Assembly: GCA_023434095.1 (NCBI GenBank)
Contig: JAEYTJ010000268.1
Span: forward strand, 1-21,072
Direction of reading: 5' to 3'
DNA from: Pseudomonadota bacterium
GTDB lineage: Bacteria; Pseudomonadota; Alphaproteobacteria; Rhizobiales; Xanthobacteraceae
DNA length: 21,072 bases
The stretch's first letter is position 1, and each line of letters begins with the position of its first letter. Positions 21,062 through 21,072 of this stretch are shown piece after piece. A program made the translations under genes and the position numbers. Under the pieces are notes generated by a model. That model worked only from the letters and a program-made list of their open reading frames with translations, had not been told where the DNA came from and searched no databases.

Positions 21062-21072
21062 CCTCAAGCCAG

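Noticed and set aside
1..21072. Mobile elements, CRISPR arrays, tRNA or rRNA genes, toxin-antitoxin or anti-phage systems.
   Set aside because: I found no transposase, integrase, spaced direct repeats, cloverleaf or known defence domain. The PLD and EEP genes resemble nucleases but their context favours lipid or general stress functions.

Overview
The window is GC-rich, densely coded DNA that looks like the chromosome of an alphaproteobacterium of the order Hyphomicrobiales (Rhizobiales). The pointers are a eukaryotic-type glutamine synthetase II preceded by a divergent GstI/DUF2735-type small gene, a two-Ku plus LigD repair locus, DUF2934, and promoters of the alphaproteobacterial EcfG (general stress response) type. 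A Xanthobacteraceae-like genus such as Ancylobacter or Starkeya is plausible but is a guess. I see no rRNA or tRNA gene, insertion sequence, phage gene or CRISPR array.

Layout. (1) 3-1910: 3' part of an OpgH-type osmoregulated periplasmic glucan glucosyltransferase, cut by the window edge. (2) 3238-1917, minus strand: a three-gene unit of an SDR oxidoreductase, an 82-aa protein and a 45-aa membrane protein. (3) 3389-6558, plus strand: a DUF72 protein, a PQQ-type sugar/sorbosone dehydrogenase lipoprotein and a PfpI/DJ-1 protein. (4) 6685-10679: ku, ligD and mgtC-like genes in tight array, facing a second ku on the minus strand (11507-10686). (5) 11648-15836: a 105-aa single-pass membrane protein, then a compact row of a phospholipase D-VTT/DedA fusion, an endonuclease/exonuclease/phosphatase protein, a DUF2934 protein and two very small proteins. 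(6) 15907-18079: an APC permease converging on an exported alpha/beta hydrolase. (7) 18280-20990: nitrogen metabolism, with glutaminase, a gstI-like gene and glnII.

The main signal beyond the genes is regulatory. Reading the intergenic gaps by eye, I find GGAAC-N16-CGTT or one-mismatch versions in front of six transcription units: the SDR operon, the PQQ dehydrogenase, pfpI, ku-ligD-mgtC, the 105-aa gene and the PLD operon. Three are perfect, and in five of the six the implied leader is about 28-40 nt. This makes positions 1900 to 15800 look like a general-stress island joining DNA end-joining, membrane/lipid functions, redox enzymes and small unknown proteins. The sigma factor and its PhyR/NepR regulators are not in the window.

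The last 2.8 kb has a different logic. A sigma54 promoter (TGGCAC-N5-ATGC) and an NtrC-like palindrome lie between the divergent gstI-like gene and glnII, which points to nitrogen control. Several convergent gene pairs are separated by only 6-10 bp and carry inverted repeats built from the gene ends themselves, in two cases including both stop codons.
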